This document shows positions 8,369-16,496 of a DNA stretch of 64,000 nucleotides, in pieces. Made by a program: the position numbers and the translations under genes. The notes beneath the pieces were generated by a model, which was not told the origin of the DNA, ran no database searches, and saw nothing but the letters and a program-made list of their open reading frames with translations. The DNA is from UBA5603 sp964501315 (GTDB taxonomy: Bacteria; Bacillota_I; Bacilli_A; Izemoplasmatales; Hujiaoplasmataceae): positions 62,001 through 126,000 of the forward strand of contig CAZCSO010000001.1 of the NCBI GenBank assembly GCA_964501315.1, in the 5' to 3' direction. Positions within the stretch are counted from its first letter, which is position 1. Every line of letters begins with the position of its first letter.

Positions 8369-10325
8369 AGCGTTATATCGTACCTATCGGCCGACAGATT
8401 TCACTGAGGTTGCTGGTCAAAAACACATAACAACCACTTTGAAAAACGCTCTTAAGAACGGAAAAGTAGCTCATGCCTATTTATTCAGCGGCCCTAGAGG
8501 TACGGGCAAGACATCGATTGCGAAAATATTGGCAAAAGCAGTCAATTGTGAAAAAGCCCCCACTGAGAATCCGTGTAATGCATGCCCTAATTGTTTGGGA
8601 ATTCAGGACGGAACCATCAACGACGTTATCGAAATCGACGCCGCCAGCAACAATGGCGTTGATGAAATTCGTGAAATCAGAGACAAGGTTCGTTATTTGC
8701 CGGGATACGTCAAATATAAAGTTTACATTATCGATGAAGTTCACATGCTCTCAACAGGCGCGTTCAATGCGTTGTTAAAAACACTGGAAGAACCGCCGGC
8801 TCATGTAATCTTCATTTTATGTACCACCGAACCACAAAAAATCCCTTTGACCATTCATTCTCGTTGCCAACGATTTGATTTTAAAGCCATAACTCCTCAA
8901 GAAATAACTGAAAAACTAAATGAAATCATTGAACGAGAACATATTCAAATAGAAGATACGGCGATTGAACAAATCGCACAGTACGCCGAAGGTGGACTTC
9001 GAGATGCGCTTGGATTACTTGATCAAGCGTTCGCATTTAGTCCTTCCTATATTTCCATTGATGATGTCAATCAAATCTGTGGGGCGTTGTCTTTGCAAAT
9101 GATGATGGATATCGTACAAGCCCTTATCGTAATGAATGCATCAGAAGCTATACGTTTAATGGATGATTTACTTATTTCAGGAAAAGAAGTCCAAAAAATA
9201 GGACAAAATCTTCTTCAATTTTTCCGAGATATTTTAATCTATAAAAATGTTGGTTTTACCGAATCAACACCCAAGTTATACAACAACCCATCATTCATCG
9301 CATTAGCAAACTCCTTATCCAATCGTCGGTTGTATTTTTTCCTCGATTTACTTAACAAGGCTCTCAATGATATTAAATGGAGTAATAATCCTCGATTGTA
9401 TTTGGAACTGGCGTTTATTAAAATGACCGACGAGGAACCTCAAAGCGACGCAAAGCTTTGGCAGACTCTAAACGATTTAGAAAATCGATTTAAAACAGTC
9501 GAAGATAGACCGGTTATAAGTACGTCTCAATCAATCGAAAAACGTCCAGAAGCGACCGTGAAACCCGTTGTAGAACCGAATACAAATACTCCCCTTGAGA
9601 CCAAAGAAGAATTGACAATGCCTAAGGATATTGAAGAGGCTCCTACGACAACCTCACCAGAAGTTGAAGATACAAATATCGAGACGCAATCGGCGGTTAA
9701 CCTGTTTGAAATCGACACCAATGAGACAAGTGAAATACCGCTTAATCAAGAGGTTTCCGACAAACAAGAAGAACCGGTTGAATTACCGAAAAAACAAGAA
9801 ACGAAGCCAAACGGAATTCTGTCAAACACCTACAACATCGCTTTTGTAGAAGATGTTTTAAATCATGGGAATCGTGATGATAAAAACGAGTTAATCAGTC
9901 AATGGCACCGGTTGAAACGAGTCCGTTTGGGTGGTAATTCCGAACAGTATGTTTCTATCTTTGCTTCCAGCGAACTAAAGGCTAGTTCTGTCGATCGCAT
10001 TATCGTAACCTTTGATAACCCAGCCATGTGCAACCGCGTCATGAAACCTTCGGTCAAGAAGATTATTATTGATTTGTTAAAAAAAGCGTTTGATCGCGAA
10101 ATGGATTATATGGCCTTGCCGACAGAAGTTTTTAACTCGATTGCAGATGAATTTGCTTATTTATGGAAATTAGGAAATCGTGACATCAAGTTATCACCGA
10201 TTTCCCACCCTGATTTACGTGACGTATCGCAAGAAGAAGAAACTCAACTGTCGACGACAGAAGAAAAAATTGTTAAAGAAGCTGTCGATTTATTTGGCGA
10301 TTTGGTCCGAATCAGAAAACAATAA
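8358..10325 (+). CDS. dnaX: DNA polymerase III subunit gamma/tau
   Basis: 655 residues. Clamp-loader AAA+ ATPase: Walker A GPRGTGKTS at about 45-53, a four-Cys zinc module around residues 64-80 (CNACPNC), Walker B DEVHML near 125, and the arginine-finger motif SRCQRF. A helical collar domain follows, then a long acidic Glu/Thr-rich linker (about residues 385-480) and a C-terminal domain of the tau type. The start at ATG 8358 follows AAGGAG by 10 bases, inside the end of the previous gene. It forms the classic dnaX-ybaB-recR operon. Confidence 0.96.
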   Translation: MSYKALYRTYRPTDFTEVAGQKHITTTLKNALKNGKVAHAYLFSGPRGTGKTSIAKILAKAVNCEKAPTENPCNACPNCLGIQDGTINDVIEIDAASNNGVDEIREIRDKVRYLPGYVKYKVYIIDEVHMLSTGAFNALLKTLEEPPAHVIFILCTTEPQKIPLTIHSRCQRFDFKAITPQEITEKLNEIIEREHIQIEDTAIEQIAQYAEGGLRDALGLLDQAFAFSPSYISIDDVNQICGALSLQMMMDIVQALIVMNASEAIRLMDDLLISGKEVQKIGQNLLQFFRDILIYKNVGFTESTPKLYNNPSFIALANSLSNRRLYFFLDLLNKALNDIKWSNNPRLYLELAFIKMTDEEPQSDAKLWQTLNDLENRFKTVEDRPVISTSQSIEKRPEATVKPVVEPNTNTPLETKEELTMPKDIEEAPTTTSPEVEDTNIETQSAVNLFEIDTNETSEIPLNQEVSDKQEEPVELPKKQETKPNGILSNTYNIAFVEDVLNHGNRDDKNELISQWHRLKRVRLGGNSEQYVSIFASSELKASSVDRIIVTFDNPAMCNRVMKPSVKKIIIDLLKKAFDREMDYMALPTEVFNSIADEFAYLWKLGNRDIKLSPISHPDLRDVSQEEETQLSTTEEKIVKEAVDLFGDLVRIRKQ

Positions 10326-10341
10326 AAACCGAGGTGTTACC

Positions 10342-10647
10342 ATGATTAATCCCCAAATGATAAAGAAATTACAAAAAATGCAAGAAGATATGAAAAATGC
10401 GCAAGAACAAATCAACCAATCGATTTTCTATGGTCAATCGGGCGGTGCCGTTGTTAAGGTAGCGGTCAAAGGAACCAAAGAAGTAGTCCGGATTGACATT
10501 AATAAAAACGAAGTCGACATAACCGATATCGAAATGCTTCAAGATTTAATTATTTCAGCGTTGAACGACGCTTTCCGACAAGTCGATAAAGAATTAGAAG
10601 AAACCATGGGTGCTTTTACTCAAGGAATGAACATTCCGGGGTTTTAA
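10342..10647 (+). CDS. YbaB/EbfC family nucleoid-associated protein
   Basis: A 101-residue DNA-binding protein of the YbaB/EbfC family. It shows the typical N-terminal helix rich in Met, Gln and Lys (MIKKLQKMQEDMKNAQEQIN). The core sheet follows with the conserved GGAVVKVAVKG block, ending in the helix DLIISALNDAF. It binds DNA as a dimer; its exact role is unsettled. ATG 10342 is preceded by GAGGTG. It sits between dnaX and recR, which is the standard arrangement. Confidence 0.93.
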   Translation: MINPQMIKKLQKMQEDMKNAQEQINQSIFYGQSGGAVVKVAVKGTKEVVRIDINKNEVDITDIEMLQDLIISALNDAFRQVDKELEETMGAFTQGMNIPGF

Positions 10648-10650
10648 ATC

Positions 10651-11253
10651 ATGGATTATCCGTTATCGCTTGAACAACTCATTGTTGAATTTATGAAATA
10701 CCCGGGTATCGGTCGAAAGACTGCTGAACGGTATGCCCTTTTTACCATTAACAAATTGGATATCGATTCAATCAAACGGTTCGCTGATGTTTTAGTGGAA
10801 TCAAAAACACAAATTCATCCCTGTTCAATTTGTGGGCACTTGACCGATGTCGATCCGTGTGTTATTTGTTCCGACACCCATCGAGATCATTCAAAAATTC
10901 TGGTAGTTGAATCAACAAAGGATGTTTTTTCGATTGAGAAATCAGGAAAATATCATGGACTTTACCATGTTTTAAATGGAGCATTGTCTCCCCTGAATGG
11001 CATAGGTATTGACGATTTGAATTTTCCTACCCTTTGGGAACGTGTTCAAAACGAACAGGTTAAAGAAATCATCATTGCCACATCGGCGACACAAGAAGGC
11101 GAAGCGACTGCCTTATACCTTCATCGCGTATTGAAATCGATTGATATCATTATTTCGAGAATAGCTTATGGCGTTCCGGTTGGAGGCAATCTTGAATATA
11201 CCGACAGTGAAACGCTTTTCCGTGCCATTGAAAACCGTAAAGAAATTTTATAA
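10651..11253 (+). CDS. recR: Recombination protein RecR
   Basis: 200 residues, normal length. It acts with RecF and RecO to load RecA at gaps. The helix-hairpin-helix (YPGIGRKTAERYAL) is at the N-terminus. A four-Cys zinc finger (CSICGHLTDVDPCVIC) is near residues 57-72. The Toprim domain begins with ILVVEST and the conserved YHVLNGALSPLNGIG segment is present. It starts 4 bases after ybaB ends, with no clear ribosome binding site, so it is probably translated by coupling. Confidence 0.96.
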   Translation: MDYPLSLEQLIVEFMKYPGIGRKTAERYALFTINKLDIDSIKRFADVLVESKTQIHPCSICGHLTDVDPCVICSDTHRDHSKILVVESTKDVFSIEKSGKYHGLYHVLNGALSPLNGIGIDDLNFPTLWERVQNEQVKEIIIATSATQEGEATALYLHRVLKSIDIIISRIAYGVPVGGNLEYTDSETLFRAIENRKEIL

Positions 11254-11287
11254 AAATAATCTTTATGTAAAACCCTTAAAATAAATG

Positions 11288-11315
11288 TTGGTTATTTTTA
11301 TCAAAATGGTATAAT
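11288..11315 (+). promoter_or_regulatory. Promoter for the small membrane protein
   Basis: TTGGTT, a 16-base spacer, then TATAAT, 53 bases before the ATG at 11368. Confidence 0.65.
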
Positions 11316-11367
11316 ATTATTACATAGTAATACAAATTGAATAAACTCTATTTTTTGAGGTGAAATA

Positions 11368-11664
11368 ATGGTCAATAATTTTGTGTTCGGCGGTATTATA
11401 GAAACCATTGAAGGTTATCTTCAACCCTTAATCACCAGCGCGTTATCGTTGCTGGAAGGTTTCCCAGTATGGGTACAAGGACTTATTTTGCTTGCTTTGG
11501 CTTTATTTGCCGTTATTGGCGTTTTTGTATTCATTAAGAAATTCTTTAAATTGTTCTTAGTTTTAGCCATTCTTGGTGCCATTGGGTATTATTTGTACAC
11601 AGAAGGCATCATCACGGATCTGTTAGGTAATTTGACAGGCACCATACTCTCAACACTACTGTAA
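11368..11664 (+). CDS. Small hydrophobic membrane protein, unknown
   Basis: 98 residues, not recognised. It has an amphipathic N-terminal region and two adjacent membrane helices (about residues 33-55 and 58-78) split by KKFFK. The tail ends in Leu/Thr-rich sequence. Its own promoter, a GAGGTG ribosome binding site and a strong terminator make this a self-contained, probably well-expressed unit. No homology-based function can be offered. Confidence 0.7.
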   Translation: MVNNFVFGGIIETIEGYLQPLITSALSLLEGFPVWVQGLILLALALFAVIGVFVFIKKFFKLFLVLAILGAIGYYLYTEGIITDLLGNLTGTILSTLL

Positions 11665-11670
11665 AGAAAA

Positions 11671-11707
11671 GGGTGTTGCTTTTTTCGGAAAGCAAAACTC
11701 TTTTTTT
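11671..11707 (+). terminator. Terminator of the small membrane protein gene
   Basis: A long stem from GGGTG-TTGCTTT to AAAGCAA-AACTC with one mismatch and a 6-base loop, followed by seven Ts. It insulates the ABC operon from upstream transcription. Confidence 0.75.
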
Positions 11708-11734
11708 GTATTTTAGAACGTCTTTTTTTATGGT

Positions 11735-11769
11735 TTGATTAACAAAATTTCGATTATTATAATCGAAAT
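11735..11769 (+). promoter_or_regulatory. Promoter with overlapping operator for the ABC importer locus
   Basis: TTGATT (11735-11740), a 17-base spacer and TATAAT (11758-11763) form a near-consensus promoter. A perfect inverted repeat with 11-base arms, ATTTCGATTAT and ATAATCGAAAT, around one central T spans 11747-11769. It covers half the spacer, the -10 and the likely start site. A repressor bound there would block RNA polymerase. The repressor is not identifiable in the window. Confidence 0.8.
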
Positions 11770-11810
11770 ATGCTGTTATATACATTGTATTACGAATAGG
11801 AGACTGTAAC

Positions 11811-12893
11811 ATGGAAATCAAAATGATTAATTTACTAAAGATTTTCGTCGCCAAAGACAAAAAAGAAGTGCGTGCCGTTGATAATGTCAACCTTACGATA
11901 CCTTCTGGGAAACTGATTGGTCTTTTAGGCCCATCAGGGTGCGGAAAATCCACAACTCTGTATTTAATTGCAGGGTTATTGCGTCAAAATTCAGGAGAAA
12001 TCTTCTTTGGAGACGATGAAGTATCAGAAACACCTCCCGAAAAACGCGGAATCGGATTGGTATTTCAGAACTACGCATTGTATCCACATATGACAGTTCG
12101 GGAAAATATTTTATTCCCACTTCAAAATCTGAAAGTTGAAAAAGAAGAAGCCAAACAACAAACCATTGAAATGGCAAAATTGGTTGGCCTTGAAGAGATG
12201 CTCGATCGTAAACCGAAGGAATTATCCGGCGGACAACAACAGCGCGTTGCAATTGCTCGTGCTCTTGTAAAAAAACCACGTGTGTTGTTGCTTGATGAAC
12301 CATTATCTAACTTAGATGCCCGCTTGCGTTTACAAACTCGTGAAGAAATTAAACGGATTCAACGCGAGACCGGAATTACAACCGTATTCGTAACACATGA
12401 CCAAGAAGAAGCGATGTCCATTTCCGACGAAATCGTCGTTATGAAAGATGGCGTCATTCAACAAATGGGAGAGCCACAACACGTTTATGATTTCCCAGAT
12501 AACTTGTTCGTTGCCAAATTTTTAGGAACACCACAAATCAATATCTTCAACGGTGTGATTAAAAATAAAAAATTATACATCAACGATATGTTTGTTGCTA
12601 AAACCAAATTTGCAGATCAAGAAGTTAAAATCGGTGTTCGTCCAGAAGGATTTGTTGTTGACGCCGAGAAGACAAGCGAATTTAAATTTGAAATTGACTT
12701 GGTTGAAACCATTGGTCGCGATACAACATTGATTATCGAGGTACCAGGTAACGAAGGCAGCCTTCTCGATAAGTTAACCTTTAAAGCCATCGTCGATGCG
12801 TCTCACAAAATTAAAGCCGGCGATACGGTTCATTTCACCATTAAACCCGATAAGATGCATTTGTTTGACTTAGACGGGAAAGTCATTCGATAA
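11811..12893 (+). CDS. CUT1-type ABC transporter ATPase (MsmK/UgpC-like)
   Basis: 360 residues. Nucleotide-binding subunit of an importer: Walker A GPSGCGKS at about 42-49, Q-loop in FQNYALYPHM, signature LSGGQQQRVAIARAL, Walker B VLLLDEP, and the H-loop in FVTHDQEEAM. The C-terminal third is the MalK-type regulatory (TOBE) region, beginning near VAKFLGTPQINIF. Such ATPases usually energise sugar or sugar-phosphate importers. It is the first gene of the locus, 48 bases after the -10, with AGGAGA before the ATG. Two permeases and a binding protein follow. Confidence 0.92.
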   Translation: MEIKMINLLKIFVAKDKKEVRAVDNVNLTIPSGKLIGLLGPSGCGKSTTLYLIAGLLRQNSGEIFFGDDEVSETPPEKRGIGLVFQNYALYPHMTVRENILFPLQNLKVEKEEAKQQTIEMAKLVGLEEMLDRKPKELSGGQQQRVAIARALVKKPRVLLLDEPLSNLDARLRLQTREEIKRIQRETGITTVFVTHDQEEAMSISDEIVVMKDGVIQQMGEPQHVYDFPDNLFVAKFLGTPQINIFNGVIKNKKLYINDMFVAKTKFADQEVKIGVRPEGFVVDAEKTSEFKFEIDLVETIGRDTTLIIEVPGNEGSLLDKLTFKAIVDASHKIKAGDTVHFTIKPDKMHLFDLDGKVIR

Positions 12894-12896
12894 TTT

Positions 12897-13814
12897 ATGG
12901 AAACAAGGAATAATTGGAAAGCATGGTTTTACTTGGCGCCCATGCTTATCCTGATGTTGATATTCACCTTTTACCCATTGATTAATGCCTTCATCATTTC
13001 CTTTTACGATGGGTACTTACCACTCGCCAACGGTGGTACGGGATCAGTTGCTTCAGCAAATTTGGTCTTAACCAACTATGCCGTTATTTTTAAAAATCAA
13101 TTATTTTGGCAATCCATTAGAAATACTTTTGTTTTGGCCTTTATTTCTGTTCCGGTATCAATCATCATTTCGCTGTTTATTTCTGTAGCGTTAAAATCGA
13201 TACCGAAATTAAAAGGATTATTTCAAACCATCTTTTTCTTACCGTACGTCACCAATGGTATCGCTATTGGGATGGCGTTCGCTGTTATGTTTAATACCGA
13301 TTATGGGTTATTCAACGCTGTTCTCAACTTATTTGGAATGGAAGCAGTAGATTGGATTGGATCAGGATCGTCTTGGTGGGCACAAATGGGTGCGCTGATG
13401 ATTTTTACCATTTGGGAAAGTTTGGCATTTAAAATCTTGGTTTTCACCAGCGGTCTTCAAAATATTGACAAACAATATTACGACGCCGCAAAGATTGACC
13501 ACGCTTCCAAATGGACCATTTTTAAACGAATTACAGTTCCTTTGTTATCACCGTTAATTCTTTACATCTCGATTACGTCCATGATTGGCGCCTTAAAAGC
13601 CTATAACTCTGTTATTGGATTATTCGGAGAAAAACTCGGCGGTCAACCTTACTCGATGATCACCATTGTTGCTTTCGTTTACAAATACCGTTCTGATTTT
13701 GCGTTCCAAGGTTACTATAGCTACGCTGCTGCGGCTGCAATTATCTTATTCTTTATAACCCTCATTTTTTCGCTGGTACAAACTATGGTCAGCAAAAAAC
13801 GGGTTCATTACTAG
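12897..13814 (+). CDS. ABC transporter permease (MalF-like)
   Basis: 305 residues with six membrane helices. The first helix (FYLAPMLILMLIFTFYPLI) and the permease EAA loop (YYDAAKIDHASKWTIFKRIT, which contacts the ATPase) are clear. A serine/glycine-rich external segment follows helix 1. The gene begins 3 bases after the ATPase stop and has no clear ribosome binding site, so coupling is likely. It pairs with the next gene as the two transmembrane subunits of a CUT1-like importer. Confidence 0.9.
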   Translation: METRNNWKAWFYLAPMLILMLIFTFYPLINAFIISFYDGYLPLANGGTGSVASANLVLTNYAVIFKNQLFWQSIRNTFVLAFISVPVSIIISLFISVALKSIPKLKGLFQTIFFLPYVTNGIAIGMAFAVMFNTDYGLFNAVLNLFGMEAVDWIGSGSSWWAQMGALMIFTIWESLAFKILVFTSGLQNIDKQYYDAAKIDHASKWTIFKRITVPLLSPLILYISITSMIGALKAYNSVIGLFGEKLGGQPYSMITIVAFVYKYRSDFAFQGYYSYAAAAAIILFFITLIFSLVQTMVSKKRVHY

Positions 13815-13826
13815 GAGGTGCTGACA

Positions 13827-14759
13827 ATGGCTGATGTTTATGTAACCAATGAAAAAGTATACAAAGCACAAAAAATTGTTAGCAACATTCTGACCTACGG
13901 CTTCTTAGCTGCGGTTGCTATCGCTGTTTTGGTTCCGTTTTACTGGATGATTTTGACATCCTTGAAGAGTATGACGATGATCGAAGCACAACCACCGATT
14001 TTATTCTTATCACCGAAACAATGGGAATTATCGAACTATACCTCTTTGTTTGAAATTGTCCAAAGCGGACCCCGTTCTGGACAACCGTTGTTCCCATTCT
14101 TTACCTACATGAAAAACACCATCGTAATTTCGTTAATTACGACGGTCGGAACCTCGATTACAACCATTTTAGCAGCCTTCGCTTTTGCTCGTTTGAATTT
14201 CAAAGGCCGTGACTTAGTATTCGCCATCATTATCGGAACGATGATGATTCCAGGCGAAATCTTCATATTGACCAACTTCGTCACCATTACCCGTGCGGGT
14301 TGGTACGATATCATGAATCAAACCTACATGGATGCCATCTTGGCGATGACCTTACCCTTTATGACCAGCGTCTTTTATACCTTTTATTTGCGACAAACGT
14401 TCAAACAGATTCCTAATGAATTGTACTATGCCGCAAAAGTAGACGGGACATCGGATTTCAAATACTTATTGAAGGTCATGATTCCCGTAGCGATGCCAAC
14501 CATCGTTACCATCATTATCTTGAATTCGATGGGCGCATGGAGCGCGTATATCTGGCCGGCTATGGTTACTACAAAAGACGAATTCCGATTGGTATCCAAC
14601 GGGTTGCGTGGTGCCTTCACCGATTCCGGATCGGGTCGTACCGATTACGGACAACAAATGGCTTCGGCTGCGTTGGTTACCTTACCGTTATTAATTGTCT
14701 TCTTCGTATTCCGCAAACAAATTATGCGCGGTGTATCACGAAGTGGAATCAAAGGCTAA
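13827..14759 (+). CDS. ABC transporter permease (MalG-like)
   Basis: 310 residues with six membrane helices. The EAA motif is LYYAAKVDGTSDFKYLLKVM, and the C-terminus ends with FVFRKQIMRGVSRSGIKG, typical for MalG-type subunits. I chose ATG 13827 because AGGAGG lies 9 bases before it; an in-frame GTG at 13818 directly touches that site. It follows the MalF-like gene at once. A short GC stem (AACCGC/GCGGTT type) just after the stop could set the relative level of the binding-protein mRNA. Confidence 0.9.
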   Translation: MADVYVTNEKVYKAQKIVSNILTYGFLAAVAIAVLVPFYWMILTSLKSMTMIEAQPPILFLSPKQWELSNYTSLFEIVQSGPRSGQPLFPFFTYMKNTIVISLITTVGTSITTILAAFAFARLNFKGRDLVFAIIIGTMMIPGEIFILTNFVTITRAGWYDIMNQTYMDAILAMTLPFMTSVFYTFYLRQTFKQIPNELYYAAKVDGTSDFKYLLKVMIPVAMPTIVTIIILNSMGAWSAYIWPAMVTTKDEFRLVSNGLRGAFTDSGSGRTDYGQQMASAALVTLPLLIVFFVFRKQIMRGVSRSGIKG

Positions 14760-14812
14760 AACCGCTTTGCGGATTAGATACGATTAAAAGTAATTATTAT
14801 ATAGGAGGATAT

Positions 14813-16471
14813 ATGAAAAAAATACTGTTAAGTGTTATTGCATTAGTTTCAGTATTCGTTCTCGTGGGATGTATCGATGTCGCTACCACCACGACATACG
14901 AACTTACATCATCAACGACCTCAGGAACGGGAACCACGACTAAAGTAGTCATGGAAATTCCCGATGACGAAGTTACGATTCTGTTCTGGCACATTTTTGG
15001 AGCCGACAAATCAGCATTGCTTGATCAAATGATTGCTGAATTTGAAGCGATGTACCCAAATGTGACCATCGAATCGCAATCACAATCCGATTACAACACC
15101 TTACGTGAAAAAATCAATACAGGTCTTGGCGTTCAACAAGTTCCGACCATGGCGTTGGGATACCCCGACCATTTCGCCGCTTATATTCAAGCCGGTGGCG
15201 CTTATTCACTCAACAATTTCATAACCAGCAACATTCGTTATGAAATCACAAACTCGGCTTCATCAATTTTTGGTGAATACGTTGACGTATCCACTGATTT
15301 AGCAGATTTTGTTCCTGGTTACTTGGCTGAAAATAACCAATATGTTAATGGCCAATATTATTCAATGCCATTCTCGAAATCAACCGAAACCATGGCAATC
15401 AACCGCACCATCATCAAAAATCATGTTGCCGAAATTCGCGCTGCTGGAATCACCGTATCAGATGAAGGTTTCTTCTCGCACACAACGCCGTTAACCTTTG
15501 CACAAGTCCAAACGTTAGGAACCATTATTTTGAATGAAACTGCTGAAACTGACGTAGCTAACTATCAATGTGGATACCTTCTAAACTACGACTCATCTGG
15601 CAACATGTTCATCAATATGAGCCGTCAATTTAATGCTCCTTACACCAATTCGGCCGGTGAAATTCTAATTAATAACGATACGACCAAATCCATGTTAAAT
15701 TACATCGACGCGATGTTCAATCAACGTATATTCGTTTCGCCCATTGAATTTAGCCAAACCTATGGATCAACAAACTTCAAATACGGCGATATTTGTATGA
15801 CCGTTGGTTCAACGGCTGGTGTTGCTTATAACATTCCAACCGCTGGTGACGTTCAAGCCAATTTGAAATTTGGTGTGTTCGATGTTGACTTCCTACAAGT
15901 TCCTCAAGCTGTAGCAGAAACCGAAGGCGCCATTACATTATCGGACGGAACCAATAACTATAACTTCTCAGGTTCGTTATCCGCCGTTCAACAAGGTCCG
16001 AATATCGGTATTTTCAAAAATGCTTCTACCGATGAAAAACTCTTTGCTTGGCTATTCATCAAGTATTTGACGAACGCTGAAAACACCGCTCGTTGGTCCA
16101 TGGATACCGGTTATCTCCCTGTTCGTTTGTCCGCTTATACAAGCGACGTCGAAATTGAATTAACCAAAACATTTAGCACGACGTTTAATGACTTTTTAGA
16201 AATTGCTCAGGACTTCTGGAATAGCGAAGGTGACGTCGATTGGGTTGAAACCGATGAACGTTGGGATTATCTCCATGCCTCAATGGTTGTCAATATTGCT
16301 AGAAACCAAGCACTTTATTATGACTACGATCCCGCATTCCCAGCTGGAATATCGAGTGCAGGTTCGGCAACCGTTCGTGTTGAAGCCGGTTACTGTATCG
16401 AAAACATCTACAATAAAACCAAAACACCAACCGAAGCTTTGAACTTCTTCTTGAATCAAGTTGATTGGTAA
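14813..16471 (+). CDS. Extracellular solute-binding lipoprotein of the ABC importer
   Basis: 552 residues. The signal peptide has lipobox LVGC (Cys20) and is followed by a Thr/Ser linker. The mature part fits family 1 solute-binding proteins: the opening strand and helix TILFWHIFGADKSALLDQMI, the FEAMYPNVTIE segment, a middle part with YYSMPFSKSTETMAINRTI, and the hinge-proximal IGIFKNASTDEKLFAWLFIKYL. This family usually binds oligosaccharides or glycerol phosphodiesters. ATG 14813 follows AGGAGG. The nearby secreted nuclease suggests the ligand may derive from nucleic acid, but sequence alone does not show this. Confidence 0.88.
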   Translation: MKKILLSVIALVSVFVLVGCIDVATTTTYELTSSTTSGTGTTTKVVMEIPDDEVTILFWHIFGADKSALLDQMIAEFEAMYPNVTIESQSQSDYNTLREKINTGLGVQQVPTMALGYPDHFAAYIQAGGAYSLNNFITSNIRYEITNSASSIFGEYVDVSTDLADFVPGYLAENNQYVNGQYYSMPFSKSTETMAINRTIIKNHVAEIRAAGITVSDEGFFSHTTPLTFAQVQTLGTIILNETAETDVANYQCGYLLNYDSSGNMFINMSRQFNAPYTNSAGEILINNDTTKSMLNYIDAMFNQRIFVSPIEFSQTYGSTNFKYGDICMTVGSTAGVAYNIPTAGDVQANLKFGVFDVDFLQVPQAVAETEGAITLSDGTNNYNFSGSLSAVQQGPNIGIFKNASTDEKLFAWLFIKYLTNAENTARWSMDTGYLPVRLSAYTSDVEIELTKTFSTTFNDFLEIAQDFWNSEGDVDWVETDERWDYLHASMVVNIARNQALYYDYDPAFPAGISSAGSATVRVEAGYCIENIYNKTKTPTEALNFFLNQVDW

Positions 16472-16496
16472 AATCTTATTATAAGGAATGATTAAC

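Noticed and set aside
9789..9803. Possible programmed frameshift in dnaX at GAAAAAAC
   Set aside because: The codon phase (AAA AAA CAA) does not fit the A AAA AAG type of slip site, no stimulatory hairpin is evident, and the full tau-length frame is intact.
11747..11769. Reading the palindrome as a terminator hairpin
   Set aside because: The dyad has a single central base, no T-run follows, and it overlaps a near-consensus promoter upstream of the gene.
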